A stretch of DNA of 64,000 nucleotides from assembly GCF_902498995.1 (NCBI RefSeq), contig NZ_CABVLY010000029.1:28824-92823 (forward strand). Direction: 5' to 3'. The notes under the pieces are model-generated. The model made no database searches. It had not been told where the DNA came from and saw nothing but the letters and a program-made list of their open reading frames with translations. Origin of the DNA: Burkholderia anthina. Its GTDB lineage: Bacteria > Pseudomonadota > Gammaproteobacteria > Burkholderiales > Burkholderiaceae. The position numbers and the translations under genes were made by a program. Within the stretch, counting starts at the first letter, position 1. Each line of letters starts with the position of its first letter. Shown one piece after another: positions 42,534 to 50,745 of this stretch.

Positions 42534-42551
42534 GCCCGCCTTCGTGCGGGC
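42534..42551. terminator. convergent terminator hairpin
   Basis: GCCCGC at 42534-42539 paired with GCGGGC at 42546-42551 and a loop CTTCGT. It lies between the converging b561 gene and the DUF4148 gene. Confidence 0.5.
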
Positions 42552-42553
42552 GC

Positions 42554-42829
42554 CTAGTTTCCGGCCTGCGGCGACGTACCCGCGGTGACGGCGCGCGCGC
42601 CGGACGCCGCCAGCCTCGCCTGGGCCTGGGCCACGACCCGCGCCTGCGCAGCCTGAATGTCCGCGGGATATGCGCCGTCGTCGCCCTTCGACGGCTCGTA
42701 CCCGGCCGCTTCCAGACGAATCAGTTCTTCTCGAACCTGCGCGCGCGTCAGCGGCGCAGACGACTGCGCGAACGCAGCCTGACCGGCCATTGCACCGATC
42801 ATCATCAGTAGTACGACAGATATTTTCAT
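42554..42829 (-). CDS. DUF4148 domain-containing exported protein
   Basis: A 91-aa protein with a signal peptide (MKISVVLLMMIGAMAGQAAF, cleavage near AFAQSS). The DUF4148 core follows: LTRAQVREELIRLEAAGYEP. DUF4148 proteins are abundant in Burkholderia and periplasmic; their function is unknown. The start is 42829, with GGAG 6 bases upstream; the frame also opens at 42841. A paralog lies about 70 bases upstream on the same strand. Confidence 0.85.
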   Translation of the reverse strand: MKISVVLLMMIGAMAGQAAFAQSSAPLTRAQVREELIRLEAAGYEPSKGDDGAYPADIQAAQARVVAQAQARLAASGARAVTAGTSPQAGN

Positions 42830-42900
42830 CACGAACTCCATTCATGTTCCGTACCGATCAACCGCAGTGAAAGTCGAGCCCGGCGACGCGGGCGAATGCG

Positions 42901-43245
42901 TCAGCTTCCGAAATAAGGCCTGCAGAAGCTCTCCGGGCCGACGCACGCGGCCGAACCCGGACGCGATGGCGTCGCCGCCGGCCTGCCCGCACCGGAAGTC
43001 GCTGCCGGCTCGCGTCCGAGCGCGGCCTCGGCCTGCTGCTGCGGCATCCGTTCGGCCTGCCGCCGGAACAGCGGGCTCACGTCCGGATACGACGTATCGG
43101 TCACGAGACTCAGCCCGTGTCGTTCGGCGTCGATCAGTTCCTGCCTCACCTGCGCGCGCGTCAGCGCCTGCGCCGACGCATGCGTCGCGACGCCTGCGAA
43201 AGCCATTGCCGCCACCGTGGCGGCCTTCATCCAGTACCCGTTCAT
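42901..43245 (-). CDS. DUF4148 domain-containing exported protein, second copy
   Basis: A 114-aa relative of the neighbouring DUF4148 protein. It has a signal peptide (MNGYWMKAATVAAMAFAGVA, cleavage near ASAQAL), then ALTRAQVRQELIDAERHGLS. The C-terminal 30 residues are Pro/Ser/Ala-rich and end in two cysteines (SAACVGPESFCRPYFGS). The start at 43245 is supported by GGAGGAG. The two copies probably arose by duplication. Role unknown. Confidence 0.82.
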   Translation of the reverse strand: MNGYWMKAATVAAMAFAGVATHASAQALTRAQVRQELIDAERHGLSLVTDTSYPDVSPLFRRQAERMPQQQAEAALGREPAATSGAGRPAATPSRPGSAACVGPESFCRPYFGS

Positions 43246-43482
43246 GGTCCACTCCTCCGAGGTCAACGAGACGATGTGTTGCATCCCGTATGACGCCGCC
43301 GCGCGAGGGTTTATTCCCGGGCGCGCCGCGGCGGCGTGCGCGATACTCCCCCGTTTTCCGGACCATCGGTATCGCGCGGTCATCCTGCTGTCATTCGTTC
43401 GTCAGCCGGCGTAACCTGACGTAACGCAGCCGCCACCACGCGTGGGGCAGACTGACGACATCCTGTGGATCGCCCTTCGATC

Positions 43483-44172
43483 ATGTCCGTCGCTTACGAC
43501 TATGCAGCCGGCTGGCTTCGCACGCTCTACGACCGTCATATCGACGGCGGCGCGGTGCTCGACACGGCCGTGTTCCCCGATGCCGAGCGCTTCGTCCGTG
43601 CATGGCTCGACATCCGGGCGGAGGCGCTCGCCGTCGCACGCGACATGCCGCGCATCCCGCGCTTTCACGAGATCATGCGCGAGCAGTACGACATCTCGGC
43701 CAACGATGCGCGCGACTGGCGGATGTTCATCATGCAGGCGTACGGCCAGCCGTTCCCGCGCAACCTGTCGCGCTGCCCGACCATCGCATCGATCGTCGCG
43801 GCGTCGCCGGACGTGCTGTCCGCATCGCTGTCGTTCCTCGCGCCGGGCAAGCACATCCCGCCGCATCGCGGGCCGTTCCGCGGCATCCTGCGCGGCTATC
43901 TGGTGCTGTCGATGCCGAAGCGCGCGGACGGCTCGCCCGCTGCGGTGCTGAAGGTCGACGGCAGCGAATACCGGCTCGACGAAGGGCGCTTCCTGCTGTG
44001 GGACGACACGTTCATGCACGAGGTCTGGAACGACAGCGACGAGGTGCGAATCGTGCTGCTGCTCGATATCCGCCGGCGCGGCATGCCGCGGCGGCTGACG
44101 TGGCTGTCGAATGCGGTGATCGGCGTCGTGCGGCTCGGCATCCGGATGCGGGGGCGGTCGATACCGGTTTAG
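43483..44172 (+). CDS. aspartyl/asparaginyl beta-hydroxylase family protein (LpxO-like)
   Basis: A 229-aa Fe(II)/2-oxoglutarate-dependent oxygenase-like protein. The iron-binding histidines are seen in GKHIPPHRGPFRGILRGY and in LLWDDTFMHEVWNDSD; an Arg in EVRIVLLLDI would bind 2-oxoglutarate. This is the pattern of the family that includes LpxO, which hydroxylates lipid A acyl chains. The substrate is not determined. It is short of the membrane anchor of LpxO, though the C-terminus is basic and hydrophobic (TWLSNAVIGVVRLGIRMRGR). ATG 43483 is preferred; a GTG at 43465 is possible. Confidence 0.85.
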   Translation: MSVAYDYAAGWLRTLYDRHIDGGAVLDTAVFPDAERFVRAWLDIRAEALAVARDMPRIPRFHEIMREQYDISANDARDWRMFIMQAYGQPFPRNLSRCPTIASIVAASPDVLSASLSFLAPGKHIPPHRGPFRGILRGYLVLSMPKRADGSPAAVLKVDGSEYRLDEGRFLLWDDTFMHEVWNDSDEVRIVLLLDIRRRGMPRRLTWLSNAVIGVVRLGIRMRGRSIPV

Positions 44173-44233
44173 CACATGCCGTCGGCGCGGCCGAACCGGC
44201 CGTCACGCGAATCGACGGGCCGCAACGCGCGCG

Positions 44234-45157
44234 TCACCCGTCCGCCGCGATCCGCGCGACCGCCGCGCGCGTGTGCGCGATTTCCGCTTCGAGCCAATCG
44301 AGAAATCGCTTCACTTGCGGCTCGCGTTCACGCCCCGCCCGGCACAGTGCGACGAAACGCGCGCCGGCAAGCCGCACCGACGGATCGATCGCCGCAAGCG
44401 CGCCGCGCTCGACATGCTCGGCCACCAGCACGGAGCTGAGCAGCCCGACACCCTGCCCGTGCAGCACGGCCTGCAGCGCGTAATGCTCGTCGTCGAAATG
44501 GCGAAACAGCGCGCGCTCGAGCCACGCTTCGCGCCCGGCCGCGCGACACCACGACGGCCAGTCGATCGACACGGGCAGCGGCGTATCCCATGTGGTCTCG
44601 ATCAGGTCGATCCGCTCGTCCGTGCGCTCGACGTCGAAGTCGCGCGCCGCATAGGCGCCGAAATACTCGTCGATCAGCGCGATCTCGTGCAGCGCCGCGA
44701 ACGTGCGCGACGTCGCGCGAATCGCGAGATCGATCCGCGCATCGCGTTCGAGATCGACGAGCGCATTGCCGATTTCGACCTTGATGTGCAGTTGCGAATC
44801 GACGCGACGGAACCGGCCGAGGCGCGGGATCAGCCACATCGCGGCAAACGCGGGCGTGGTGGTCAGCACCAGCGTGCGCTCGCCGGCCGCCGCGGGCCGC
44901 ACCGCGTCGAGCCCGCGGCTCAATCCGAGCAACGCGTCGTGACACGCGCGAAACAGACGCTCGCCCTCTTCCGTGAGCCGCACGCCGCTCGCGCCGCGCG
45001 CGAACAGCAGCACGCCGAGCCGGCTTTCGAGCGACTTGATCTGATGCGACACGGCGGCCGGCGTCACGGACAGTTCGTCGGCGGCCGCCTTGAACGTGCC
45101 GAGCCGCGCCGACGACTCGAATACACGCAATGCAGTCAGGGGGATTCTGGAGAACAC
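44234..45157 (-). CDS. LysR family transcriptional regulator (GcvA-like)
   Basis: A 307-aa regulator with the N-terminal HTH (LGTFKAAADELSVTPAAVSH, then QIKSLESRLGVLLFARGASG) and a type-2 periplasmic-binding effector domain. It resembles the GcvA/AmpR subgroup, where IPLTALRVFESSARL is the typical opening. The start is GTG 45157, preceding IPLTALRVFE; upstream in-frame starts would add about 44 residues unlike the family. It is divergent from a PACE efflux gene 147 bases away, which is a likely target. Confidence 0.9.
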   Translation of the reverse strand: MFSRIPLTALRVFESSARLGTFKAAADELSVTPAAVSHQIKSLESRLGVLLFARGASGVRLTEEGERLFRACHDALLGLSRGLDAVRPAAAGERTLVLTTTPAFAAMWLIPRLGRFRRVDSQLHIKVEIGNALVDLERDARIDLAIRATSRTFAALHEIALIDEYFGAYAARDFDVERTDERIDLIETTWDTPLPVSIDWPSWCRAAGREAWLERALFRHFDDEHYALQAVLHGQGVGLLSSVLVAEHVERGALAAIDPSVRLAGARFVALCRAGREREPQVKRFLDWLEAEIAHTRAAVARIAADG

Positions 45158-45303
45158 GGGGCCTCGCGGGCCGGGTCGGGCCGGTTGAATTCGATTCAAT
45201 CCGCGTGAGATTAGGTGAATTGATGCGAGTACGCAACGCGGGTAGCCTTGCGGGACGTCGCGGTACGATGCCGCGGCCGCAACCTTCAATCCGGAGCCAC
45301 AAC

Positions 45304-45729
45304 GTGCAAGGCCTACCGCGCAGGATCACGCAGGCGGTGCTCTACGAAGCGATCGCCATTTCCTGCATCTCGCCCGTGATCGCGATGCTGTTCAAGCAGG
45401 ACCTCGTCTACTCGGGCGCGCTGTCGGCGACGATGTCGGCGATCGCGATGCTGTGGAACATGATCTTCAACGCGCTGTTCGAGCGCTGGGAAGCGTCGCG
45501 CCGGCAGCCCGCGCGCACGCTCGGGCGGCGGCTCCTGCATGCGACCGGTTTCGAGGGCGGGCTGATCTTCATACTCGTGCCGGTCGTGTCGCGGTGGCTC
45601 GACATCTCGTGGTTCGACGCGTTCGTCGTCGACATCGGGCTGTTCGCGTTCTTCTTCTGCTACGCGTTCGTGTTCCAGTGGGCGTTCGATCGCGTGTTCG
45701 ACGTGCCGGCGGCGACCAAGGGGTCGTGA
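45304..45729 (+). CDS. PACE family efflux transporter
   Basis: A 141-aa membrane protein with four transmembrane helices as two tandem BTP (bacterial transmembrane pair) domains: RITQAVLYEAIAISCISPVI, then MSAIAMLWNMIFNALFERWE and TGFEGGLIFILVPVVSRWLD, then AFFFCYAFVFQWAFDRVFD. This is the AceI/PACE family (chlorhexidine and polyamine export). It starts at GTG 45304, giving the usual length of about 145 aa; an upstream in-frame extension is not conserved in form. Divergent from the LysR gene. Confidence 0.9.
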   Translation: MQGLPRRITQAVLYEAIAISCISPVIAMLFKQDLVYSGALSATMSAIAMLWNMIFNALFERWEASRRQPARTLGRRLLHATGFEGGLIFILVPVVSRWLDISWFDAFVVDIGLFAFFFCYAFVFQWAFDRVFDVPAATKGS

Positions 45730-45814
45730 CGCGCGCGACGCGATCCGCGCGAGAACCCGCATTCGCGCGCGCCGCGGCACAGCCCGGCCGGCCGGAATCC
45801 GGCACGCAAACGCC

Positions 45815-45855
45815 GCGAGGGCCGGGGCAGGCAATCATCCCGCCCCGGCCCTCGC
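45815..45855. terminator. convergent terminator between the PACE gene and choX
   Basis: A perfect 14-bp stem (GCGAGGGCCGGGGC at 45815-45828, complement at 45842-45855) with a 13-base loop. It is in the gap between two converging genes and probably serves both. There is no U-tract. Confidence 0.6.
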
Positions 45856-45913
45856 AATCCGCTTCAACACGTCAATGCGTCACGGCCGGCGACACGCGCC
45901 GCAACCCGGCCGC

Positions 45914-46861
45914 TCAATGCACGCCGAGATACGCCTTCACGGCCGGCAGACCCGGCTTGCCGTCGAACGTCGTCACGCCGGCCAGCCACTTGTCGAGCGA
46001 TTGCGGGTTCGCCTTCAGCCACTCGGCGGCCGCCTTGTTCGGGTCTTCCTTGTTCATGATCGGCACCATCACGTGGTTTTCGATCGACGTCGTGAACTGC
46101 AGGTTCGACACGAACTTCGCGACGTTCGGGCAGCGCTGCGCGTAGTCGGGCGGCGTCGCCGTCAGCACCTTCGCTTCGCCGTAGTTCGGGCCGAACACGC
46201 TGTCGCCGCCGGTCAGGTAATCGATCTTCATCTGCACGTTCATCGGATGCGGCTCCCAGCCGAGGAACACAATCCACTGCTTGTCGCGGATCGCGCGGTT
46301 CACCTCGACCAGCATCCCGGCTTCGCTCGACTCGACCAGCTTGAACTTGCCGAGACCGAACTGGTTGCCGTCGATCATCTTCTTGATCAGCGCATTGCCG
46401 TCGTTGCCCGGCTCGATCCCGTAGATCTTGCCGTTCAGCTTGTCCGCGTACTTCTGGATGTCGGCGAACGACTTCAGGCCGCCCTGGTACACGTAGTCGG
46501 GCACGGCCAGCGTGTATTTCGCGCCGGTCAGGTTGGGCGTCGCGAGCACCTTGATCGTGCCGGCCTTCGTGAACGGCTGGATGATCGGGTCCATCGTCGG
46601 CGACCAGTAGCCGAGGAACACGTCGATCTGCTTGCTCTTGATGCCGGCGAACGTGATCGGCACCGATGCGATCGTCTTGGTCGGCGAGTAGCCGAGACCC
46701 TGCAGCATCGTCGCTGCGAGGCCGGTGGTGGCCGCGATGTCGGTCCAGCCCACGTCCGCGAAGCGCACGTTCTTGCACACGGGCGGGTCGGCCGCATAAA
46801 CGGCCGACATCGGCGCGACGATCCCGATCCCGCATACCGCTGCGATCAATAGGCGCTTCAT
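45914..46861 (-). CDS. choX: choline/glycine betaine ABC transporter binding protein
   Basis: A 315-aa OpuAC-type binding protein. Signal peptide (RLLIAAVCGIGIVAPMSAV then YAADPP), then the mature part VRFADVGWTDIAATTGLAA, FLGYWSPTMDPIIQ, GIEPGNDGNALIKK, IVFLGWEPHPMNVQMK and NHVMVPIMNKED. Aromatic residues in these motifs form the cage for the trimethylammonium group in known ChoX. It is separated from its permease and ATPase by a regulator gene. ATG 46861 follows AGAGGAGAAG. Confidence 0.92.
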   Translation of the reverse strand: MKRLLIAAVCGIGIVAPMSAVYAADPPVCKNVRFADVGWTDIAATTGLAATMLQGLGYSPTKTIASVPITFAGIKSKQIDVFLGYWSPTMDPIIQPFTKAGTIKVLATPNLTGAKYTLAVPDYVYQGGLKSFADIQKYADKLNGKIYGIEPGNDGNALIKKMIDGNQFGLGKFKLVESSEAGMLVEVNRAIRDKQWIVFLGWEPHPMNVQMKIDYLTGGDSVFGPNYGEAKVLTATPPDYAQRCPNVAKFVSNLQFTTSIENHVMVPIMNKEDPNKAAAEWLKANPQSLDKWLAGVTTFDGKPGLPAVKAYLGVH

Positions 46862-46971
46862 TTGTCTTCTCCTCTAAGTGACGTCGTTTGCTTGGATGCG
46901 GGATCGTTGATTGAAGCCGCGCGCCGCGATCCCGGCGGCGTCGCGGACCGAACAGGGTTCGCGCGAAAGTC

Positions 46972-47970
46972 TCAGCGCCCCGGCAGCCGGCGCTCGTAGC
47001 TCGGCGCGTGGCCGAACTGCGCGCGGTATGCCTTGCTGAAGTGACACGGCGAATGGAATCCGCAGGTCGTCGTCACGCGGGCGATCGACGCGTCGGTCGT
47101 GCGCAACAGGTCGCGCGCGCGTTTCAGGCGCAGCGTCAGGTAATAGTGGGTCGGCGATACGTTCAGGTACACCTTGAACATCCGCTGCAGGTGCCGCTGC
47201 GACAGGCGCACGAGTCGCGCGAGCTCCTCGAGCGACAGCGGCTCCTCGATGTTCGCTTCCATCAGCCGCACGACCTCGATCAGCTCCGCGCGCGAGAAGC
47301 CCACGCGCGCATCCACCGGAATCGGCTGCGTGTCGGTCGAGCTGCGGATGCGTTCGAGAATGAACTGCTCGGACACCTGCGCGGCGAGCTGCTGGCCGAA
47401 GCGCATGCCGACGAGGTTCAGCATCAGGTCGAGCGGCGCGGTGCCGCCGGTGCAGGTCAGCCGGTCGCGGTCCACCACGAACAGCTCGTCCGCAAACCGG
47501 ACGTCCGGAAACTCGGCGTGCAACGACGACAGGTTCTCCCAGTGCACGGTGCAGCGATAGCCGTCGAGCAGCCCGCCCGACATCAGCGCATACGCGCCCG
47601 TGCAGATGCCGCCGAGCGGCAGCCCGCGTTCGGCGAGCGCCGCGAGCGTGTCGCGCGCGCCGTCGTCGACCACGTCGCGGATGCGAATGCCGCCGCACAC
47701 GATCATCACGTCGGGCAGGCTCGCGTAGTCGAGCGCCTGGGTCGGCCGCACCGCGATGCCGTTGCTGGCATGCACGGGCGCGCCGTCGAGCGAGTAGATC
47801 GACCACCGGTAATGGTCGGCCCGTCCGACGTAGTTCGCCATCCGAAGCACTTCGACGGCGCTCGAGAACGCGATCATCGAAAAATTCGGCAGCGTCAGGA
47901 AGCCGAAATGGGCGAGGGACGAAACCGGTGAAACGCAGGCGGCGGGCGCAACGGCAGCGGCGGACGTCAC
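46972..47970 (-). CDS. GlxA family AraC-type transcriptional regulator
   Basis: A 332-aa regulator with a DJ-1/PfpI-like ligand domain (AHFGFLTLPNFSMIAFSSAV, then LPLGGICTGAYALMSGGLLD) and a C-terminal AraC domain (LSLEELARLVRLSQRHLQRM and VTTTCGFHSPCHFSKAYRAQ). It belongs to the CdhR/GbdR/ArgR-like group that senses amino acids or quaternary amines. It lies between the permease and binding-protein genes of a choline/betaine transporter, all on one strand. The start is GTG 47970, with AGGAG 6 bases upstream; no ATG fits. Confidence 0.88.
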   Translation of the reverse strand: MTSAAAVAPAACVSPVSSLAHFGFLTLPNFSMIAFSSAVEVLRMANYVGRADHYRWSIYSLDGAPVHASNGIAVRPTQALDYASLPDVMIVCGGIRIRDVVDDGARDTLAALAERGLPLGGICTGAYALMSGGLLDGYRCTVHWENLSSLHAEFPDVRFADELFVVDRDRLTCTGGTAPLDLMLNLVGMRFGQQLAAQVSEQFILERIRSSTDTQPIPVDARVGFSRAELIEVVRLMEANIEEPLSLEELARLVRLSQRHLQRMFKVYLNVSPTHYYLTLRLKRARDLLRTTDASIARVTTTCGFHSPCHFSKAYRAQFGHAPSYERRLPGR

Positions 47971-48088
47971 ATCGGGCTCCTGGCGAACGGGTTGAGCAGG
48001 TTGCAGGCGGTCAGCCCCGCGGCGCATGCCGCGGAGGCCGGTATCGAATCAGGGAAGGCGGCCGGAAGGCTTGCCGGCCGCCAGCGGG

Positions 48089-48985
48089 TCACGCTTGCAC
48101 GGGCGTTGCCTTGCCGCGGAACAGGTGCTTCAGGCCCGAGAACAGCGGTGCTTTCACGGTGCCCGGCGCACGGCCGAAGCTTTCGGTAATGCGGTCGAGA
48201 ATGATCGCGAGCAGCACGACCGACAGACCGCTTTCGAAGCCGAGGCCGATGTCGAGACGCTGGATACTGGCGAGCACGTCGTTGCCGAGGCCGCCCGCAC
48301 CGACCATCGACGCGATGATCACCATCGACAGCGCCATCATGATCGTCTGGTTCACGCCCTGCATGATCGACGGCAGCGCGTTCGGGAACTGCACCTTGTA
48401 CAGCAGTTGCCACGGCGTGCAGCCGAACGCCTGGCCGGCTTCGACGATCTCGCGGTTCACGTGACGAATCCCGAGGCTCGTCAGACGCACGGCCGGCGGC
48501 ATCGCGAAAATCACCGTCGACAGGATCCCCGGCACGCGGCCCAGACCGAACAGCATCGCGGCCGGAATCAGGTAGACGAATGCGGGCATCGTCTGCATCA
48601 GGTCGAGGATCGGACGCACGATCGCGGCGACCCACTTGCTCTTCGCGGCCCAGATGCCGAGCGGAATGCCGAGCACGAGGCTGATGATCGTCGACGACAG
48701 CGTAAGGCCGAGCGTGATGACGGTCTGATCCCAGAAGCCCGTCGCGAAGATCAGCAGCAGCGACAGCGTCGTGAACAACGCGAAGCGCCAGCCCACGCGC
48801 CACAGGCCGACACCGATGAAGATCGCCATCATCAGCCACATCGGGATCGCCTGCAGGCTGTGTTCGACGAAGGCGGCAAGACCCTCGATCGCGCGGCCGA
48901 TCGCATCGAACGTCGCCGCATCGTGGTCGAGCAGGTAGTGAACGGACTGGTCGACCCAGGTACCGAGCGGAATCATTTCAGACAT
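48089..48985 (-). CDS. choW: choline/glycine betaine ABC transporter permease
   Basis: A 298-aa inner-membrane permease of the ProW/ChoW type. Six or so transmembrane segments include WLMMAIFIGVGLWRVGWRF, TLGLTLSSTIISLVLGIPLG and MALSMVIIASMVGAGGLGND. The EAA loop is EAGQAFGCTPWQLLYKVQFP. The first 45 residues are the N-terminal extension of ProW. The start overlaps the ATPase stop by eight bases. It forms the channel with the ATPase. Confidence 0.92.
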   Translation of the reverse strand: MSEMIPLGTWVDQSVHYLLDHDAATFDAIGRAIEGLAAFVEHSLQAIPMWLMMAIFIGVGLWRVGWRFALFTTLSLLLIFATGFWDQTVITLGLTLSSTIISLVLGIPLGIWAAKSKWVAAIVRPILDLMQTMPAFVYLIPAAMLFGLGRVPGILSTVIFAMPPAVRLTSLGIRHVNREIVEAGQAFGCTPWQLLYKVQFPNALPSIMQGVNQTIMMALSMVIIASMVGAGGLGNDVLASIQRLDIGLGFESGLSVVLLAIILDRITESFGRAPGTVKAPLFSGLKHLFRGKATPVQA

Positions 48986-50147
48986 GGGAGCCTCGCGAAC
49001 GCGTGATGGCCTTCAGGATGAGCGCGCGGTCGACCGAGCCGCAGTAGCAGCCGTCGTCGTCGACGACCGGCAGTGCATTCGGGCTCGCGACCACGCGCGC
49101 GACGACGTGTTCGAGCGACGCATCGTGCCGGATGCTTTCGATCGGACGCACGGACGGCGTGTCCTGGCCGATCGCATCGCGCGTGACGAAGCCGCGCAGC
49201 TTGCGTGCCGCGTCGAGCACGAACGCGTATTCGGCGCTGCCGTTCAGCGTCGCCGCGACATTCGCGGCATCGCACTTCGACACGATCGGCACGGCACCCG
49301 TCTGCATCAGGTCGCCGGCCGTGAGATAGCGGCTGGTGTCGACGCCGTCGAAGAACGCGCGCACGTAGTCGTCGGCCGGGTTCGTGATGATGTCCTGCGG
49401 CGTGCCGACCTGCACGAGCCGGCCGCCTTCCATGATCGCGATGCGGTTGCCGATGCGCAGCGCCTCTTCCAGATCGTGCGACACGAACATGATCGTGCGG
49501 CGCTGCTCCTTCTGCAGTTGCAGCAGCACGTCCTGCATTTCGCGGCGCTTGAGCGGGTCGAGCGCGGAAAACGCCTCGTCCATGATCATCAGCGACGGGT
49601 TCACGGCCAGCGCGCGCGCAAGGCCGACACGCTGCTGCATGCCGCCCGACAGCTCGGACGGCAGCTTGTGCGAGAACGGGGCGAGACCGACCTGCTCGAG
49701 CACTTCCATCGCACGGCGCTCGCGTTCCTTCTTGCCGACGCCAGCGACCTCGAGGCCGAACGCGGCATTCGACACCACGGTGCGATGCGGCATCAGCGCG
49801 AACGACTGGAACACCATGCTCATGTCCTTGCGGCGCAGCGCGGTCAGCGCCGAGCGGCGTGCCGACGCGACGTCGAGCCCGTCGATCATCACCTTGCCGG
49901 CGCTGGGATCGACCAGCCGGTTCACGAGGCGGATCAGGGTGGACTTGCCGGAGCCCGACAGGCCCATCAGCACGAATATTTCGCCTTCCTGCACGTCGAA
50001 CGATACGTTGTGCACGCCGACGACCTGACCGGTACGCTTGAGCACTTCGTCTTTCGTCGAGCCGGCGGCGAGCATGTCGAGCGCCTGCTGCGGGTTACTT
50101 CCAAACACCTTGCACAGACCTTCGACCACGACCTTGGGGGCATCCAT
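48978..50147 (-). CDS. choV: choline/glycine betaine ABC transporter ATPase with C-terminal CBS domains
   Basis: A 389-aa ProV-type ATPase. Walker A is GLSGSGKSTLI, the signature is LSGGMQQRVG, Walker B is LMIMDEAFSALD, and the switch His is in MFVSHDLEEALRIG. The C-terminal 110 residues form a CBS pair (VSKCDAANVAATLNGSAEYA to VVDDDGCYCGSVDRALILKA), known to sense ionic strength in OpuA. Start ATG 50147 has GGAGAAGG 9 bases upstream. It is the first gene of the unit. Confidence 0.93.
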   Translation of the reverse strand: MDAPKVVVEGLCKVFGSNPQQALDMLAAGSTKDEVLKRTGQVVGVHNVSFDVQEGEIFVLMGLSGSGKSTLIRLVNRLVDPSAGKVMIDGLDVASARRSALTALRRKDMSMVFQSFALMPHRTVVSNAAFGLEVAGVGKKERERRAMEVLEQVGLAPFSHKLPSELSGGMQQRVGLARALAVNPSLMIMDEAFSALDPLKRREMQDVLLQLQKEQRRTIMFVSHDLEEALRIGNRIAIMEGGRLVQVGTPQDIITNPADDYVRAFFDGVDTSRYLTAGDLMQTGAVPIVSKCDAANVAATLNGSAEYAFVLDAARKLRGFVTRDAIGQDTPSVRPIESIRHDASLEHVVARVVASPNALPVVDDDGCYCGSVDRALILKAITRSRGSHV

Positions 50148-50745
50148 CGAAACCTTCTCCTCGTGTAGCGGGGACTCACGCGTGTCATAGCGTGCCTACA
50201 TAGTTGCCAGAAAAAACCCCGACCTGCCGACGAATTACGACAAACGCTTGCGCAAATACGACACGGCCGGCAGCCCCGCCAGGCGGGCCGCGGCGGGCCG
50301 CGGCACCCGATTGCGGCGACGCAATACGCGCAGGGCCAGCAACGACGGGCATCGCACGCGAGACTTGTGCGCAGCAGCGCGACGCCCAACCGATGACGTT
50401 TTGCGTCAAAGCGCGTCGGCCGCAGGTCGCTTTGCGACAATTTCACGTCCGATCGGACCGTATCGCGGTCGCATGCGGACAAAAAGCATGACCGTACGTA
50501 AAACCGCGCGTCGCAACGGCCGGACAGCCACGTTTGGCGGCCTGTCCGCAACCCAGAAAATCCCGCATGGCCGCTGTGATACATTGCCGGCAACCACGCT
50601 GATCGCGACGTCGCGGCGCCTTGCGCGCACCGCACCGCGCCAGCGTGCGCGCATGCCGGTTCGCCTGCCGGCCATGCCGAAACAGCTTCGATCGGCGCGC
50701 ATCATGATCGAAGCACGATAACGAAATGAAAGAGGGAGCAAGGCG
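50148..50745. other. 598-base divergent intergenic region
   Basis: Between choV (minus) and the DUF2339 gene (plus). It contains an inverted repeat CGGACAG at 50521-50527 and CTGTCCG at 50542-50548, and a purine-rich stretch before the DUF2339 start (AAAGAGGGAGCAAGGCG, good ribosome-binding sequence). Both promoters must be here, but no clear -35/-10 pair stands out. No credible gene was seen. Confidence 0.5.
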
